This document shows, piece after piece, positions 1-10,700 of a stretch of 12,998 bases of DNA. Positions within the stretch are counted from its first letter, which is position 1. Each line of letters begins with the position of its first letter. The notes below the pieces were generated by a model that was not told the origin of the DNA, did no database searches, and was given only the letters and a program-made list of their open reading frames with translations. The stretch comes from Chlamydomonas sphaeroides (lineage: Eukaryota; Chlorophyta; Chlorophyceae; Chlamydomonadales; Chlamydomonadaceae). A program made the translations under genes and the position numbers. The DNA lies in assembly GCA_001662425.1 (NCBI GenBank), contig BDDC01001388.1, positions 12,523-25,520 on the forward strand, given 5' to 3'.

Positions 1-1695
1 GCCCCGCCCGGTCCTGGCCTTGGCCCGGCCCGGAGCCGGGTTGTCCTTGGGCCGAGTGCGAGGCCGGGGCCGGAGCCGGAGCGGCTGCAAGCCCTGGAGT
101 CCCACTGGCAGCCGAGCCCGGTGCAAACCATGGGCCCTGGACACGGGGCCTGCTGGCCCTGGCCGCTTCATGGCAGTAGCGCCGTCACTCCGCTGGTGGC
201 TGACGTGGCAGCGTGCAGCAGCCAACAGCAGCCAGCGGCAGCCCGCCAGACAGCCAGCAGCCACGGCGGCTGCCGCACCGGCAGCGACGGCAGCACGCCG
301 TCGCGCCGTCGAGCGGTCGAGGCTGCTGCCGCCTGCCAACCAGGCCTCTCTTCTGCACCGGCGGCGCCGCTGCCCGAAACGCTACTGGCGGCGGCGTCCG
401 CAAAGCACCGCGGCGGTGGGGGCGGTAGTCCGCCCCACGGCGCCAAGCGGCGTTTGCGCGCCCCCGTGCTGTGGCTGTGCGACCCGGTCACCCGCGTCCC
501 CTGCTACCGGGCTCGTTATTTTGTGAGTGACGTGGCCGCAGCAGGGGCTCTAGCTAGCTCAGAGATACACGGACGGACGGTGGCGTGGGGATGAGGGGAG
601 CACGGAATTCTCGCATGGGGAGGGTTTGGGTTGGGTAAGGTCTGGGTTTGGGACACACAAACCTACCATCACGCATGACCGCCACAGCCTGCCGCCGCTG
701 ACATGACCACCCCTGCCGCCCCTCACTGACATGTCTGCCTCCTTTGGCCGACCACATTTGCCCTGCAGGAGCGGTCCTCCCAGCCGCCTGCATCCTGCAG
801 CGCACCAGGCAGCGCGCTGGCTCACCACCACGATGCAGCGACGGCCGCAGCCACGATGGCCTGGGCGGTGGTGGAGGCGCCGTGGCAGCAGGGCCTTGCA
901 GCGCCCTCGTGGTGGCGGTGGCCGGTGTCACAGCGCGAGCAGGGAGCCAGCCTCACATCGCACTCGCAGCTGGCCAACTCGGGGCCTGTCGACGCCCCCA
1001 CCCCGGTCGTCAAGCTCGAGCCGCCTGAGCAACAGCTCCTGCTGGGGCAGGGGCCGGCCAAGCGGCGAGCCGAGGAGCTTGCGCCACCGCCGCTGCGCCG
1101 CCGCTGCCTTGCCACGGAGAGAAGCGGCGCCGGCCCGGGTCCCTGGCAGCAGCATTTCACAGAAACTCAGCGCCAGGGTGCCAGGCAGCAGCCCATGCAA
1201 CAGCAGCCGCAGCAGCAGCCCGCCGGGGCCGCCGGTGCCATGTTGTCCGGTGGGTCGCTGCACGGCGCTGCTGGGCCGTACACTGTCATCCAGCTCGGTG
1301 TACAGCGCCATGACATACCGGACGACTCGGGCGGCGGTAGGGGCCTTGGCGAGCTGTGGCTGCGCGGCAGCGCGCCAGCTCGGTCAGGTGCGTGGCGGCA
1401 GCCAGCGACCGAGCTGCCGGCGGAGCTGCTGGCAGCGGCGTACCTGCCGCCGCCGCCGCCCGCATCGCCACCGCTGCTGATGACGTCACGAGCATCGCGG
1501 CAGGCACCCGTGCTGGCGACGTCAGCGCCAACTCCGGTGGTGGTGAACGTGGCGGCAGGCAGCCAGCCGCAGCCGCAGCCACCTAGTGCTCATCAGCAGC
1601 CGGGACCGGCGTCGCACCTCATGCAGTACCTCGGCGTGCTTGCATTCCATCAGCAGCAGCGGCGGGAGCGGCAACCCATTGCGACACTCACGTAG
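1..1695 (+). CDS. Gln/Pro-rich low-complexity protein, 3' part of gene (two exons, 5' end outside window)
   Basis: I do not recognise the family. Exon 1 is open from the window edge to 522 and ends at a GTGAGT donor; unspliced, the frame stops at 594. Exon 2 starts at 769 after a pyrimidine-rich tract ending CCCTGCAG, in the same phase 0, and ends at the TAG at 1693-1695. Together they give at least 482 residues. Exon 1 is Ala/Gly/Pro/Ser-rich, with a less biased segment near its end (WLCDPVTRVPCYRARYF). Exon 2 has polyglutamine patches (about 1195-1230), a basic cluster (AKRRAEE followed by LRRRC, about 1057-1110) that could be a nuclear localisation signal, a VKLE sumoylation-type motif (1009-1020), and a Pro run near 1446-1465. 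Low complexity with possible nuclear and SUMO signals suggests a nuclear regulator; this is inference. No DNA-binding or catalytic domain is visible. The gene converges on the phosphodiesterase gene. Splicing is well supported; function is unknown. Confidence 0.6.
523..768 (+). other. Intron of the Gln/Pro-rich gene
   Basis: GTGAGT donor and CCCTGCAG acceptor, 246 bp, phase 0 on both sides. It holds GT/TG-rich stretches (about 610-660) and no coding signal. Retention would stop the frame at 594. Confidence 0.65.
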
Positions 1696-3088
1696 TCGGC
1701 AGCGGGGGCCGCTAGCTGGCAGCAGGCCAGCAGCGGCCACCTCAGGCGCTGCCCGCCGCCGGGCAGGAGTGAGCGAGGCTGTGGCTGGCGGCTGCTGCAA
1801 ATGTGACGCCGCGGCGGGCGACAGCTCCTAGTGGACTGTGCTATGCAGCTAGCGGCTTTATCGCAGCGTCACTTGGCGACTGCGGCTAGCTGGGTAGCGA
1901 AGGTGCCATCAGCGTGTGCGCGTGTCGGGCCACATGGGCGAAACGCCGTGTATGGGCGGGCTTAGGTGCCACTAGCGTTACGTAGCGTGCGTATTGAGGC
2001 ACATGGCTCGCTGGCCGCGTCGTCGGCAGGCTTTTGAACATGATCAGCATCGCATGAGCAGGCGGCGGCAGCAGCCCGCCATGTTCAGGGACAGTCTGCT
2101 GGTCAAGCATAGCATAGCGTACATCGATAAGAGGGAGCGTGTTTCCTGTTGTGTCAGCAGCCATCACGGCAGGGCCACAGGCGGGCCGTGCGCACTAGCT
2201 ACTGTTGTGCATCGCAGCCGGTGCCCCTGGCGGCTGCAAGAGCTCCTGGGCGGGTGGGTGGGTGCCAGCGATCTCTCGTCGGCTCCCGCACCGTAATGAT
2301 GGCGCGCACAGCTGCTGGCTGACGAACGAAATCATCAGTAGACATCTTTTTTCAAGGCAGGCACTTGTATGTGGGTGGGTTCGAGCGCCCCGGCCTGGTG
2401 AAATGATTGATGACCGGCACGTACGGGCTGCGGCGGCGTCCGGTCATCACGTCGATCGGGTGCTTGTTTTTATGGCCGGCGGTGGGGCTGTCATGAAGCC
2501 GCTGTGGGCCTGCTGCTGCCGGCCTTAGACGGCCACCTTCGTTCTTTGAGGGTGTTTGTTGAGCGGCGGCGGCCCAGCCAGCTGTTTCCAGTCAAGCTGC
2601 TGTAGGGTAGTGACCGTAGAAATATGGCTCAAGAGGCTGTGCCCGCAGTCGCCTCGTGATTATTGGTGGTGCTTGAAGTTGGGTATGTGGGAGGCGCCCC
2701 GCCGCCTTGCGCCCGTTCCTGCCTCAGCAGCCAACGCGCTGGTATGTAGCAGTGCCGTGCGTGGCGTGCGTGTCTGGCTTGCTCCCATCGTGTGGATACG
2801 AGCAGTACTTTTACTACTGTATGTTTGGGCATGCCGTGCCTTCCGGGCGGCAATGATAGATGTTACTGCTCGCCGTGCGTGTCTCTGCGTGCGGTTTTGG
2901 CGCCTGTTTAGCTGTGCACGCCGTGCGTACAGTGCTGCGGTGGCCTTCCTCCCTGACATGACGTGCAGCCGCCGTAGCGGCAGCAGACGTCCTTCCATGC
3001 AGCTGCCGACTTCGTATGTGCGTGATGAATCGGGCAGGTAGTCGCGGCAGTGTGATGTCGTGTTAATAGTGCGCCCGCCGGCACGCAT

Positions 3089-3093
3089 TGTAA
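3089..3093 (+). promoter_or_regulatory. Candidate poly(A) signal TGTAA
   Basis: First TGTAA on the + strand downstream of the stop at 1695. In chlamydomonadalean algae TGTAA replaces AATAAA, usually 10-20 nt before cleavage. A five-base word is weak evidence alone. Confidence 0.3.
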
Positions 3094-3248
3094 CAGCAGG
3101 TGCAATGGCCAGGCTGGAGCCAGCCCTAGGCCTGCGTGTCGGCGGTCGGTGCCGGTACCAAGGCAACGGCGTCAGCGTACGTAGAATGGGCAGAGGGGAA
3201 AGTCCGTCCGCTGCTGAGGTCAGGCGGCGCGTCCCGCGTGTCAGGCGA

Positions 3249-3253
3249 TGTAA
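3249..3253 (+). promoter_or_regulatory. Candidate poly(A) signal TGTAA (second)
   Basis: TGTAA followed within a few bases by AATAAA (TGTAATCAATAAAC), in a locally AT-richer patch. It is an alternative or more distal end for the rightward transcript. Confidence 0.3.
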
Positions 3254-4777
3254 TCAATAAACGAAGCGCCATGCCATCCAGAAGAGACATACCGTGTGGG
3301 CCGCCGTCGACCATTCCTCGACGACCCATGATGATGTATGACATCGAATTGCAGGTCCAGGTTATAGATTATTGGCATCGTTCTTCTGTATGTTTTATCG
3401 GCGCCGCCCTGCCGAGCGCCTCGGTTGCCTCGTGCCTCTCTGCCCATGTGCGCTTGTCTGCAGCATCCTGCGCGAGGATTTGCCGAACGAACGCGGTCCG
3501 ATCCAGAAGAACCCCGCCACAGCCACCGGCTGCTGCCACCTAGACCAGGGCCCACGGCATGTCCCAGCGAGCCTGCTGGTAAATAAACAGACGAAGTCAA
3601 GCAAGAACCCGTACCTGCTGCAAGCATTCCTATGGGATTCGTCCCCTGCTCGTCATGCCCCATCCAAACCAAGAGATGAACGGAACCATTAGAACCATTG
3701 CGCAGGTTGCGACGTTTACGGCTGGTCGGCGGGCCTGCGCAGCAGGATTTGTAGCAAGCTGGGGGATGGGGCCGTGTGCGCAAAGTGGCCTTGCTTGACC
3801 CCCTAGTACCGACGAGCGACGTCAGGGGTCAGATCAGGCGAGCAACGGGAGCGAGACACGAACAGCAGGCAGGCGGCATAGGCGCAGCACGCATCGATAC
3901 GCCCTTGCTGGCACGCACGGGCACGCACGGGCACGCATCTATCTGTACTTGCTGGCTCGCACGGGCAATTCGACACCCTTAAACACGCATGCATGTCGCG
4001 CCTTGGTTGGGCGGGTCGGTATGCGCGGGCACGTGTGCGTCCGCTTGCGCTCTCGATTGCGATCTTAGAACTCGAGAAATGCGTGTCATCAAGTTGAGCA
4101 CACGCCCTACATGCCATCTCATATGCGCCTTGTACGTACATACGTCCACTCACATGCATACGCCTTCAATACAGCTCGGAGCGAGCATGCCACCACGCAC
4201 CGCCCTATCACAATGCCCCTGCAGGCGGCAGGCTTATTAGTAGCTGATGGACCCGATGACGCTGTGTGTTTGACTGTGCGTGTAGCAGCGGGGCCGCCGC
4301 TCATATGACGGCCGCCCTACCTTTGGCGCGCGTGCAATGTATGGACGGGGGCAGAATGCCGGCAGCCCTGTCGCCGCCCCGCCCCGCCCCTCGCGTCATG
4401 CCTAAACCCCATCGCCACCCTAGCTATGACTCGTGTGCCAGCAGCCAACACCGGACGCTACCACAGCTGTGCTTGCGCTCGTTGGCCTAGTTGGCCGCAC
4501 CTATGAAAGAGCATGCATGCAGCAACTAAGCAAGCGCATGCCAACCAACGGTAGCGACGCAGCTAGCGCCGCTGCCGCGCTCCTCAGCTAGTGGTCCTAA
4601 CGACATGTATGCCACGGCACGGCCGCAAACAAGAACCAACAAATACGGAAACCTTGCCACCTGCCCGGCCGCCACCGTGCACCCACATGCATGGCACCGC
4701 CCCCGTGCTCCCTCGCTCCCAACCACCCTCAAACCACTCCACGTCACCCCTTTCCCTCTCCACACACACATATTCTT
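3254..4777. other. Convergent intergenic spacer without a recognisable gene
   Basis: About 1.5 kb between the likely end of the rightward transcript and the end of the phosphodiesterase gene. The longest open frame (minus strand, 3241-3783, 180 codons) shows no domain, has unlikely Arg/Gly/Ser composition and no splice partners. No tRNA, rRNA or transposon terminal repeats were seen. A short 10-bp tandem repeat lies at 3911-3938. Confidence 0.4.
3911..3938. repeat. Short tandem repeat, 10-bp unit GCACGCACGG
   Basis: Two full copies of GCACGCACGG and a partial third (GCACGCAT). Imperfect echoes follow (GCTCGCACGG near 3955). A small simple repeat in the spacer. Confidence 0.7.
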
Positions 4778-4782
4778 TTACA
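4778..4782 (-). promoter_or_regulatory. Candidate poly(A) signal TGTAA of the phosphodiesterase gene
   Basis: TTACA on the + strand reads TGTAA on the minus strand, 27 nt after the phosphodiesterase stop codon. I found no other minus-strand TGTAA across the spacer down to about 3.3 kb. If used, the 3' UTR would be only about 45-50 nt. Confidence 0.35.
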
Positions 4783-4809
4783 CATTTAGAATTGTGCACG
4801 CATGCCGCT

Positions 4810-7775
4810 CTACTTGGCGGCGGCCGCTCCAGCCGCGCCGGCCGCCGCCGCCGCCTCGCGCACCCAGTGCTGATAGTTGGCCTCAAAGCAGGCAGCAACG
4901 GACGCCGCGCCAGGGAAGACCTCAGCCAGGGGCCGCACCAGCGGCAGGGCAACGAACTCGTAGAAACCGACCTGGGAGATGCAGGTGTGGCCGATAGAGG
5001 GGCAGGCGTCAGGCACGGGCAGGCAGGTGTGAGGGTCCCGGCCCATGTTTGTCGGTTTGCGCCGCCGCGCAACCTCATGACTTGCTCCGCAGCCCCCGGC
5101 ACCGCACCTGGCTCTTGCTGACGCCCTGCTTGGCGCGGTCGAAGAGCGGGCTGATGGGCAGTCCCAGCGCCCGCTCCTTGTCGCCCTGCCGGAAGAACTC
5201 CTCCTCCAGCACGCCCAGCCACCTGAGGCGAGGCAGCGGGCCAGCAGGGAGGGCGCTGCGTCACACGGCGCGCTGCGGACAGGCGGCCACGCCCGACCAC
5301 CGGCCCGCCCCTCACCTCTTCCCCGAGCGCGCCTCCTCCCCGCTCCCTACCCATCCGCCCCTCCCAACTCCGTGCCCCGCCCATGCTCACCTCTGGTGCA
5401 CCGCAAGCTGCGCCCCCAGGTGGCCGATGTCGGCAACCTTGAGCGCAACCTGAACCGTGGGGCATTTGTGGTGGCATTCACATGCTGACGCTGCATCTGT
5501 TCGTACATCAGCAACGAGCAACCAAGCTGCTCAACCCCATCAAACCCACGGTACCGCCCCTGCAGGGGACCAGCTGGTCTCGCGCCCAGGCTGCTCGCGC
5601 GCCAATCAAGGGCCCGGGCCCTTCCACACCTGTAGCCCCAGCAGACGCACGGCAGCGCTGAGCACCGGCAGCATGGCGTGCGCTGAGGCGCTGTGGCCGG
5701 CGGCGCCGTGGCCTCGCAGCCCGGGCCGCTTGCCGCTATCGTACAGGGAGGCTGGCATGACGTCCCTGCGGCAGGATGTGGGGGCGGGGCGAGCGAGGAT
5801 CACGCTGGGCGGGTGCAGCTTGTTGGGAGGATGGGGCCGGTGTTGAGCGTCCCTGTATGTAGTCCCTGCTCGCTGGCGGAAGTGCCGCCTATGCCAGGAG
5901 ACCGGCAGCAGAGCGAGCTCCGTTGCGCACCCACCCCTTGGTCGCCTGCTGTTGCGCGTGGCTGCCCGAGGTGCCGACGGTCAACGCGGTCTTGAACTGC
6001 GTGGCGATGGCAAAGTACTGCTTCATGTCGGTCGCGAGCACCATCTCGATTACCTGCAAGCAGCGGGACGTTCAATTTGGGGTTGGTTGCGGCGTCAGCG
6101 TAGTCAGTGGAGCATCCGGGTGGGCCAGCTCGCCCCTTGCTGCCTGCCTGCCACTGCACGAGCCGCCCGCTAGCTCGTTCTGCGCAACCCTTGGGCCGCA
6201 GACACGATCGAGGCACGGCGCGCGGCGGCGATCGAGCTGGCACATCAACTGGCACATGCAGCCAGGCACTGCCTCAGGGCCCGAAGCGGCCTGACAACTT
6301 TAGGGCACATGCATCGATGCATCGCGCGCATGCCTGACCACTGCAAACACAAGCCCAAGCCAAGCAAGTACGATGGTACACCTGGCGAACGCTATGGGCT
6401 GGAAGCCGGCGGTCACACATCATATTCGTCTTGGTACGCGGCGATTGGCCCCCACGCACCTGCTTCCGGAAAGCAGCCCGCGCCTCGGGCGGCAGGTCCG
6501 CAGTGACGTCCAGGTCGGGCCGCGCCGCCAGGAGCTCAAAGAAGCTGGCGGCGTGGTGAGACTGCGTATTGGGGCAGGCGGTTGGAGCGATTTGGGCAGT
6601 TGGGCGCTTGTCGGATGGTTTTGGCGGTCTGGGCCCCGCGCTAGGGGCCTGCTGGGTCGAGCCAAAGGCGGTCACGTGCCACTCGTGCGGCCCATACAAA
6701 CGACATCAGACAAGGGGGTCGCGATTTTGCAACATGCAACGTAGACTGTACCGACGCCGCCACACGTGCACGCGGACATGCGCACCTCTAGCGGCGACTT
6801 GTCGTTGTACCGCAGCGCCAGGGGGTGGCTGGTGGCCACCAGGAAGTCACCCGTGAGGCCAGGGTGGTTGAGGTCGTGCACGATCTGGCGGTGGGGCGTG
6901 GTCGGGTGTTAATGAGTCAGGACGGTTGAGGTCGTGGCCTAGCCCGCGTGCAGCACGCAAAGGACAGGGTATCCTTTGAGGCAAGCGCAGCCCCACACCC
7001 TCCGCGGCTACATGGCACGCACTGCGGTTCAATTGTCCCGTGGTCCACGGTCGCAGATCCGGTCGCCGACACAGTTGCCGACGCCCCGGGGACGACGGCC
7101 TGCCAGCACGCCCCGCCCCATACGCTAACCATAGCCCGCTCCCCTCCCCCTCACCGCCGCCATGTAGGCCCCAAACAGCGCCAGAGGGTCCAAGCCCAGC
7201 GCCGTGGCCAGGCCGCCGACCTGTGACAGCGGCAGTCCGACAGACAGCGAGACAGCGGGCGTTAAGGACAGCCTTCAGCACTGCACGAACGCAGGTCGTC
7301 GGCAGACGCTCCCCCGCGTCTTGAGCCATCTCCTTTAACCTCATCACCCAAGGCCCCTTCCCCAGCAGCACCTGCAGCAAGCCGTGCAGCGAGCGCAGCA
7401 CGTCGGCGGCGTGGGTGGAGTTGTGGTACGGCACGTCGGACTTGTAGCGCGCCTCCAGCTGCATCAGCAGCCTGATGGTTGATGGTTGGCGGTTGGGGCC
7501 AGGCGATAGCGGGTTGGGAGCGGCTTGGTAGGCTTAGGGCGGCTTCCGGTCAGGCAGACTACGTCGAGCCTGCACGGGCGTAGGTATAGCCAAGCCATCT
7601 GCACTCCGCCCCACCTGGCGAGCTTGCTAGGCTCGATGCCCAGGCGCTGCGGCAGGCCCTGGCGGCTGATCAGGTAGAAGCCGAGGCACGAGGCGGGCCG
7701 CCCGCCACTGGCTTCCGCTAGGGCCCAGCTGTCGTACTGCCACACGCGCTCGGCGTCCGCGAGGAGCATCTCAAC
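4810..7775 (-). other. Exons 13-22: complete class I PDE catalytic domain
   Basis: Hallmarks in order. VEMLLADAERVWQYDSWALA opens the fold. YHNSTHAADV (7428-7399) holds the general-acid His and the first metal His. HDLNHPG starts at 6878 with metal-binding His/Asp. Then PLALRYND, MVLATDM (exon 18), ADIGH with the second metal Asp (5431-5429), EFFRQGDKE and GLPISP (exon 21), and SQ|VGFYEF, whose Gln (5110-5108) is the invariant purine-clamp Gln, split from VGF by an intron. The PDE4-type metal ligands are all present, so activity is expected. Odd points: Gly at the Asn position of HDx2Hx4N (6851-6849), a Gly/Ser/Ala/His-rich insert across exons 18-19 (about 5970-5680), and a poly-Ala C-terminal tail ending AAK. 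Introns run 136-406 bp; nothing notable is seen in the longest, 6459-6054. Confidence 0.92.
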
Positions 7776-10700
7776 CTGCATTGGCCGGAGGAGGAACCGA
7801 GCAGCGAGATGCAGTGGCGTCGTGGACAGCAGGGTACTTGAACGCACTCCACCTAGCTGCCCAACACGACGCCGCAACCGGGTGTGCAGCAACAGCAGGG
7901 GCACAGGCTCCCTACAGGTGCCCGGTAGCTTCCCGAGTTTGAAGGGCCAACGCCACCGCGGCCGCCATCCACTGCGCCCCAGCGCGCATGGCACGGCACG
8001 GCACGTCTAGCTCACCTCCTCCAGTAGCGGCGGCTGTGGGCGCGACACTGACATGTGCAACTCAAACGTGTCTGCCAGCGACGACGGCTCCCGCACGCCC
8101 GTGGCGCTTGCAGCCGTGTCCACAGACGCCAGTGGCACCAGCATCCGCCCGCTGTCGTGGCGCGCGTCCTGCCCGGTGGCCTCGCCATCCTCGGCTGCCG
8201 GCTCACACAAGCGCCCTTGCTGTGCAACCGGACCGGCAGGATCCAGGCTTGGCCGTCGGCGCAACGAGGGCTGCAGCGAGGCAGCGCCCCACAGGCGCTG
8301 CAGCATGCCCGGCGTCGGCGGGCCGGCGTTGGCGGGAGCGCCGATGCTGCCTCGGCGCTGAGGGGCCGAGGGCAGCGCCTGAGGTGGTGGCGTGATCCCC
8401 AACGACAGCTGCGGCGGCAGCTGTGGTAGCCCCGGCGCGGTCAGCCCAGCGACGCGTAAGAACAAGCCCGAGGGGCCGGACGGTCTGGGCGGCATCTGGC
8501 CTCCTCCTGACAACACGTCGCTCGCACCGTCCCGGATGCGGCTCCGGCTGCTCGAGCCAGCCCGCGGTGAGGACGCCAGCGCCGCCAGGCGGAGGGAGCT
8601 GCCTAGGGGCCCGCTGGGTCCGGCGCCGGTGCCCACGAGCGTGCCCGAGCAATCACCGGCACCCTGTGCGGCCCTCACGAAGGCCTCGCCCTCGGTAGGG
8701 GGCTGGCCGCCGCGGGCCGCCCGGATCAGGCCCCGGCCGCTGCGGGCCTCCGCGGAGCCTTGCTCGGTGGCCGTCCTCGTGATGGCGGCATCCGACAGGA
8801 TGAAGGCAAGGCCACTCTGTAGCTGCTGCCCGGGTGACCAGCAATCGCCTGGCGCGATGCCGGCGCCCGTCAACAGCTCCGGCCCCGGCGACGGTAAGTC
8901 CTCGTAGGCTGGGCAGCCGTCAAAGCTCTCCCCGGCCGAGCCACCAAGCTGCCGCGCCAGCGCGCCTGCGACGTCGGTCTGTGCGGTGGGGTCAGGGCAC
9001 ACGGGACCGCTTGTGATGGTGGGTCAGCCGGGACGACAACGGGCCCTCAGCCAAGGGCCGCAGCGGACGCCCACGCCTGCGTCCCGATGTCCTCGCCACG
9101 CCCATTCCGCGCCTTGGAGCCGTTGCTAGCATCCGCGCGCCCTCGTACCAAGGCGCTCTCCGTCAAGCAAGCCGCAAGCATTTCCAACCGTAACATACAC
9201 AGTCAGGCCTATCAGCCCCCGTAGCTCGCCCCCGTGGCGCTCACGTCCAGGTGCGCGTCCCTCAGCCTTCCGCCCAGGTCCAGCGGGTGGTTCAGGTCCT
9301 GCCCCCGAGCCAGCAGCGTGCGCAGCACCACCACATCCCGCAGGTCGGGCGCCGTGCCCTCCAGCAGCCCAGACAACAGGCCAGACAGCAGCTCCGCGCC
9401 CGTGTCGGCTGCGGGGGAGAGGGAGGCAGGAAGTGAGGGGTGGCTCAGTGGGGTTGGGGCCAGGCGAGACGAAGAAGTGGAGTGCAAGGGCCAGGGTCGA
9501 TCAGGGCCGTGAGGTGACCGAGTCATCTAGGACCGCAGGTGCAGAAGCGGTCCTGCAGATCTCGCGCGTAACCTCTGCCCCACCCCACAACACACACCTC
9601 GCGGCGTCGGGCTGGTGCCCAGAGCGCCCATCTCATGTGCTTTCAGGTCGTCGATGAGCTTGGCCGGCAGCACCGCGCGGAGCAGCATGGCGTTGCGGCA
9701 CCTGACGGGGCAGCGAGCGGGGCGACCCCAGCGCGGCGTGACTGCGCCGCTGAACTCGGCGCTCTGGCGCCCGCGGAAGGCCTGGAGGCCGTTTGCCAGC
9801 ACCAAACTACAACGAAGAACGGCAGCCACGCCCCACCTCGACACCAGGATGGCGAACACCAGCGCCGAGGCCGCGAGCGACGCCACCACCACCGCCGCCA
9901 CGACGCCGCCGTACCAGACTGGCATCCAGCTGCCACGCCGCGAGCTGACGCGAAGGACCCACTGCAGGTAGGAAGGCGAGAGGCGGGCCACAAGATTCGC
10001 ATCTTGCAATAGTAGCAGAGCGACACGTGGCGGTGGCGGATTGTGAGGGGACGTGGGGGATGGTGGCTGCGACCGGCACTGGGGCCGCAGATGACGCCAA
10101 GGCCACGGGCACGGGGCCTTGGGCGCAACCGGCACTGGGTCAAGAGGCGGAACCCCACGACCTTACCCGGGCCTCCCTGCCAGGTATTCAAACCCTGACA
10201 CGAATGTGCGCAAACTTTGCTGCCAACTCACGGGCCGTGACGCTACGCTGCAGCCAGGCACGCGCACGGGCCCACCAAACACAGAGCCTTGCGGGCGCCC
10301 CGTACCGCCTCCTACCGTGACGCTATTCGTGAGCTCCAGATGCGCCTCCAGCAGGGACCCGTGCGGCGCCTGGCCGCTGCCCGCCACGCGCGTCAGGCGG
10401 CCGCCGGCCGTTGGCGCGGGCGCGAGCAGCTCAAAGAGCAGGTCGCCCTCTTCCAATCCGGTGAAGGCTGAGCCGACCGAGGGCGTGCCGGCGGCACCAA
10501 TGGCTGCGGAACCACTGAGTGGCCCACGCACATTAGTGGTACATTAGTGTAATAATGGACCTCGTGTACACACGAGGTTACTCGTGTACACACTAGCCCC
10601 AGGTTTCCGTGACGTGGGTCCAGGAGCACGACGGCGCTGGCCTGCGTGGGCGTCGGGGGATGAACCACCGGTCTAGTATCACAAACTCCGAGCCAGAAGC

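Larger units (their letters stand above)
1696..3270 (+). other. Probable long 3' UTR of the Gln/Pro-rich gene
   Basis: About 1.55 kb after the stop at 1695 has no ORF with family motifs. Its translations are Arg/Cys/Trp-rich noise in all frames, and TG/GT-rich words are frequent. The first + strand TGTAA after the stop is at 3089, the next at 3249. Long 3' UTRs ended by TGTAA are common in Chlamydomonas and relatives. An unrecognised small gene in this stretch cannot be excluded. Confidence 0.4.

Noticed and set aside
2556..3041. 161-codon + strand open frame
   Set aside because: Cys/Arg/Trp-rich composition typical of a non-coding frame; it lies in the probable 3' UTR with a comparable open frame on the opposite strand.
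3241..3783. 180-codon minus-strand open frame in the spacer
   Set aside because: No domain, no family motif and no splice partner; Gly/Arg/Ser-biased composition is expected by chance in GC-rich DNA.
4584..5477. 297-codon minus-strand open frame across the phosphodiesterase 3' end
   Set aside because: It overlaps exons 21-22 in a different frame, is Gly/Arg/Pro-rich noise, and the true frame there carries EFFRQGDKE and VGFYEF.
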